The notes beneath the pieces are model-generated. The model ran no database searches. It saw nothing but the letters and a program-made list of their open reading frames with translations, and was not told the origin of the DNA. 64,000 nucleotides of DNA from Arthrobacter castelli DSM 16402 (lineage in GTDB: Bacteria; Actinomycetota; Actinomycetes; Actinomycetales; Micrococcaceae). Position 1 is the first letter of the stretch, and every line of letters starts with the position of its first letter. Positions 61,766 through 64,000 of this stretch are shown here, piece by piece. A program made the translations under genes and the position numbers. The stretch lies in the NCBI RefSeq assembly GCF_000430705.1, contig NZ_AUMN01000009.1, positions 62,001 through 126,000 on the forward strand. The letters run 5' to 3'.

Positions 61766-62014
61766 TCAGCGAAGCTCGATCAACCGGTGTCCTGCACCTA
61801 CCATCGCAACGATCCGATCGATCAACGGACTGAACCATGCAAGAAGTGCCCGTCTACGCGTGTTCCCAATCCGCACCCAGACCACGACGGGAGCAGGAAC
61901 GACGAATGGCATCATGTCAGAGAAGTCCTCGTCCTTCGTGACAAGCACAGCCTCGTGCTCCACGGCGTAGCCCCAAATTTCGCGATCCCGCGCGTCGTCG
62001 AAGGCGATGCTGTC
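61766..62014 (-). pseudogene. Remnant of DUF5615-type (PIN-like) toxin, N terminus missing
   Basis: The frame reads DSIAFDDARDREIWGYAVEHEAV, then LVTKDEDFSDMMPF and VVWVRIGNTRRRALLAWF, which is the C-terminal two thirds of a DUF5615 PIN-like toxin. The usual N terminus (about 35 residues with the first acidic residue and DAQLPP) is absent and the frame is not preceded by a start codon in homologous position. A GTG at 61963 could give a 65-residue fragment. The break lies where the upstream DUF433 gene loses its normal end, so one deletion could explain both. Confidence 0.65.
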
Positions 62015-62226
62015 AGGACCGCGTGGTCGGCTTGCCCTGCGGCATACTCAAGGTAGGACTTAATGTCTTCCTGGGTGAGGAGCGGGTCGTCCTCAATGAT
62101 TTCTTCTTCAGGTGCGCCCGCAGCGAGCAGTGACAGCACATCGGTCACGCGTATGCGCGTGCCACGCACAACAAGACGGCCGTGTACGACGTCAGGGTCG
62201 ACCGTGATGCGCTCAAGAAGGGACAA
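61912..62226 (-). pseudogene. DUF433 antitoxin with runaway C terminus (decayed)
   Basis: From a TTG at 62226 the frame encodes a typical DUF433 antitoxin: LSLLERITVDPDVVHGRLVVRGTRIRVTDVL, then LLAAGAPEEEIIEDDPLLTQEDIKSYLEYAAGQADHAVLTA. Homology ends near 62008. After it the frame runs on for about 32 residues that are the toxin sequence read in the wrong frame. DUF433 genes normally stop here, with the toxin start next. The antitoxin domain may still fold. Confidence 0.6.
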
Positions 62227-62336
62227 ACTGCAAGCATAGACGGTGGCCGCTCGATGCACGAGCCGGCTGGACGGTCACAGACAAAGTGGACGAACGTGCC
62301 GGGTGGACCAACGAGAAACCCTCCTGAGACACGACG

Positions 62337-62372
62337 AAGCCATGGTGAGGTTTCGTCGTTTCACCATGGCTT
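62337..62372 (-). terminator. Hairpin downstream of tRNA-Pro
   Basis: A perfect 12-base inverted repeat (AAGCCATGGTGA at 62337-62348, TCACCATGGCTT at 62361-62372) with a 12-base loop lies six bases beyond the 3' end of the tRNA on the minus strand. It probably ends the tRNA transcript, though no T run follows. Confidence 0.6.
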
Positions 62373-62377
62373 GACTG

Positions 62378-62451
62378 TCGGGATGACAGGATTTGAACCT
62401 GCGACCCCCTCACCCCCAGTGAGGTGCGCTACCAAGCTGCGCCACATCCCG
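62378..62451 (-). tRNA. tRNA-Pro(GGG)
   Basis: On the minus strand a complete cloverleaf is readable: acceptor stem CGGGATG paired with CATCCCG, a D arm with GCGCAGCTTGGTAGCGC, the anticodon loop CTGGGGG (anticodon GGG) flanked by CCTCA and TGAGG, and the T arm GGTTCAAATCC. The discriminator base is A at 62378, and CCA is not encoded. It would read CCC and CCU proline codons, suiting a GC-rich genome. The antisense strand yields a well-known false protein (GMTGFEPATPSPP), which is not a gene. Confidence 0.96.
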
Positions 62452-62587
62452 ATTGGTGGTTTCCGTACCGGCTGAACCACCTGAAAGATCTTATCGCATC
62501 TGTGTGATGGGGACGAACTGGGTCTCCGCGCGGCGCGGGGCGCCTTGGTCGATCACCGGGTCTCGGCAAGCTCGACCACCGGCTCGA

Positions 62588-64000
62588 TCACCGGCGGCGG
62601 GAGCGTTTTTCCCGCACGCGCATGGTGACTTCGATGGGGGTGCCGTCGAAGCCGAAGGTTTCCCGCAGCCGGCGCTGGATGAACCGGCGGTAGCCGGGAT
62701 CCAGGAACCCTGTGGTGAACAGCACGAACTTCGGCGGGCGGGACGAGGCCTGCGTGCCGAACAGGATGCGGGGCTGCTTGCCGCCGCGGACGGGGTGCGG
62801 GTGAGCGGACACGAGCTCGCCGAGGAAGGCATTGAGCCGACCGGTGGGGATGCGCCGATCCCAGGACTCCAGTGCCCGGTCCAGGGCGGGCACGAGCTTG
62901 TCCTTGTGCCACCCGGTCTTCGCCGAAAGGTTCACCCGCGGCGCCCAGGAGACGTGCGACAGGTCCTTGTCGATCTCCTTCTCCAGGTACCGCCGTCGTT
63001 CATCATCGAGCAGGTCCCACTTGTTGAAGGCCAGCACCAGCGCCCGGCCGGAATCAATGGCCATCTGCAGGATCCGCACGTCCTGCTCGGACAGCACTTC
63101 ATCGACGCCCAGCAGCACGACGGCGACTTCGGCCTTCTCCAGCGCGGACTGGGTCCGCAGCGAGGCGTAGAAGTCAGCACCCTGCTGCATGTGCACCCGT
63201 TTCCGGATGCCGGCGGTGTCCACGAACCGCCAGGTCCGTCCGCCGAGATCGATCATCTCGTCCACCGGATCCCGGGTGGTGCCGGCGATCGGGTCGACCA
63301 CCACGCGTTCGGTTCCGGCGAGCTTGTTCAGCAGCGAGGACTTGCCCACGTTCGGGCGGCCGATCAGCGCCACGCGCCGGGGACCGCCGGTGCGCTGCAG
63401 GCCTTCGACGGCGGAGAATTCGGGGAGCTTGTCCATGGCGGTATCGAGGATGTCGGCGGTTCCGCGCCCGTGCAGCCCCGAAACCGGGTACGGCTCCCCC
63501 AGTCCGAGCGCCCACAGCACGGCCGCGTCGGCTTCCTGCTGGATGCCGTCCACTTTGTTCGCCGCGAGAATGATGGGCTTCTTCACCCGGCGCAGCTTCC
63601 GCACCACTGCTTCGTCGGTCGCGGTGACGCCCACCCTGGCGTCCACCACGAGCAGCACGGCGTCGGCGAGTTCGACGGCGGCCTCGGCCTTTTCGGCGAC
63701 CTGCTCCTGGATACCCTTGGCGTCATGTTCCCAGCCGCCGGTGTCGACCAGGGTAAAGTTCCGGCCGTTCCAGTGCGCGGAATAGCTGACCCGGTCACGG
63801 GTCACGCCAGGGGTGTCTTCGACGACGGCCTCGCGGCGGCCGAGGATCCGGTTCACCAGGGTCGACTTGCCGACGTTGGGCCGGCCGACAATAGCCAGCA
63901 CCGGGTCCATTCGGCCGGCAGCTTCGTCGTCGAAATCGTCGCCCATGCCGTCCAGCAGGGCGGCGTCTTCCTCGTCGAGTTCGTAGTCGGCCAACCCCGC
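62588..64000 (-). CDS. der: Ribosome-assembly GTPase Der (EngA), 5' end at or beyond window edge
   Basis: Der is an essential GTPase with two G domains in one chain that helps mature the 50S subunit. The first G domain has [27 protein letters not shown] and NKVDG. The second has [30 protein letters not shown] and [11 protein letters not shown]-like C-terminal domain follows, ending in a basic tail. An in-frame TTG at 63994 would give 468 residues, but the frame is open to the window edge and related proteins carry a longer acidic N terminus, so the true start probably lies outside. Confidence 0.96.
   Translation of the reverse strand, partial: AGLADYELDEEDAALLDGMGDDFDDEAAGRMDPVLAIVGRPNVGKSTLVNRILGRREAVVEDTPGVTRDRVSYSAHWNGRNFTLVDTGGWEHDAKGIQEQVAEKAEAAVELADAVLLVVDARVGVTATDEAVVRKLRRVKKPIILAANKVDGIQQEADAAVLWALGLGEPYPVSGLHGRGTADILDTAMDKLPEFSAVEGLQRTGGPRRVALIGRPNVGKSSLLNKLAGTERVVVDPIAGTTRDPVDEMIDLGGRTWRFVDTAGIRKRVHMQQGADFYASLRTQSALEKAEVAVVLLGVDEVLSEQDVRILQMAIDSGRALVLAFNKWDLLDDERRRYLEKEIDKDLSHVSWAPRVNLSAKTGWHKDKLVPALDRALESWDRRIPTGRLNAFLGELVSAHPHPVRGGKQPRILFGTQASSRPPKFVLFTTGFLDPGYRRFIQRRLRETFGFDGTPIEVTMRVREKRSRRR

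Noticed and set aside
62182-62475. Small plus-strand protein containing GMTGFEPATPSPPVRCATKLRHIP
   Set aside because: This is the known false translation of the strand opposite a tRNA-Pro gene.

Overview
This window reads as chromosomal DNA of a high-GC actinobacterium, most likely a member of the Micrococcales near Arthrobacter (family Micrococcaceae). The reasons are the gene order of the division and cell wall cluster, a DivIVA/Wag31-SepF-YggT cell-pole set, mycothione reductase, the gcvH-garA-ftsR-DUF151-merR block, many GTG/TTG starts, and a MurE substrate motif that points to L-lysine rather than meso-DAP peptidoglycan. The genus is an inference. Most of the window is core genome. No phage, insertion sequence or CRISPR array was seen.

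Layout. 1-6733 (minus): 5' part of hisD, a small membrane protein, dnaE, a RluD-type pseudouridine synthase and lspA. 6821-26491 (minus): a nearly complete dcw cluster. In transcription order it is mraZ, rsmH, ftsL, ftsI, murE, murF, mraY, murD, ftsW, murG, murC, ftsQ, ftsZ, pgeF, yggS, sepF, yggT, divIVA. Many neighbours overlap by 1-4 bases (ATGA, GTGA, TAATG), which indicates translational coupling. A promoter with three 10-bp-spaced MraZ boxes precedes mraZ. A separate ftsZ promoter has a palindrome across its spacer and -10.

26933-46053: an accessory-envelope region with the same order of landmarks as the M. tuberculosis Rv2169c-Rv2187 neighbourhood: DUF3040, dinB, a lipoprotein, a polyprenyl synthase, a DUF222/HNH nuclease, an Rv2175c-like DNA-binding protein, a four-LysM lytic transglycosylase, a PASTA kinase (PknL-like), class II DAHP synthase (aroG), plsC, an esterase with a coupled membrane protein, a ROK sugar kinase, fadD15, and mycothione reductase (mtr).

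46103-57805: central metabolism and regulation: pyruvate carboxylase, gcvP, a ParA-like ATPase, a PspC protein, then the block gcvH-garA(FHA)-ftsR(MerR)-DUF151-second MerR and a membrane coiled-coil protein. GarA (FHA) is the type of protein phosphorylated by Ser/Thr kinases. FtsR homologues control ftsZ, so this block is plausibly wired to the kinase and to the ftsZ promoter elsewhere in the window.

57950-64000: an NfeD-like/SPFH pair, two hydrolases, a SnoaL-like protein, a decayed DUF433/DUF5615 toxin-antitoxin remnant, tRNA-Pro(GGG), and der (engA) running off the right edge. All calls come from reading the sequence only; no database search was run.
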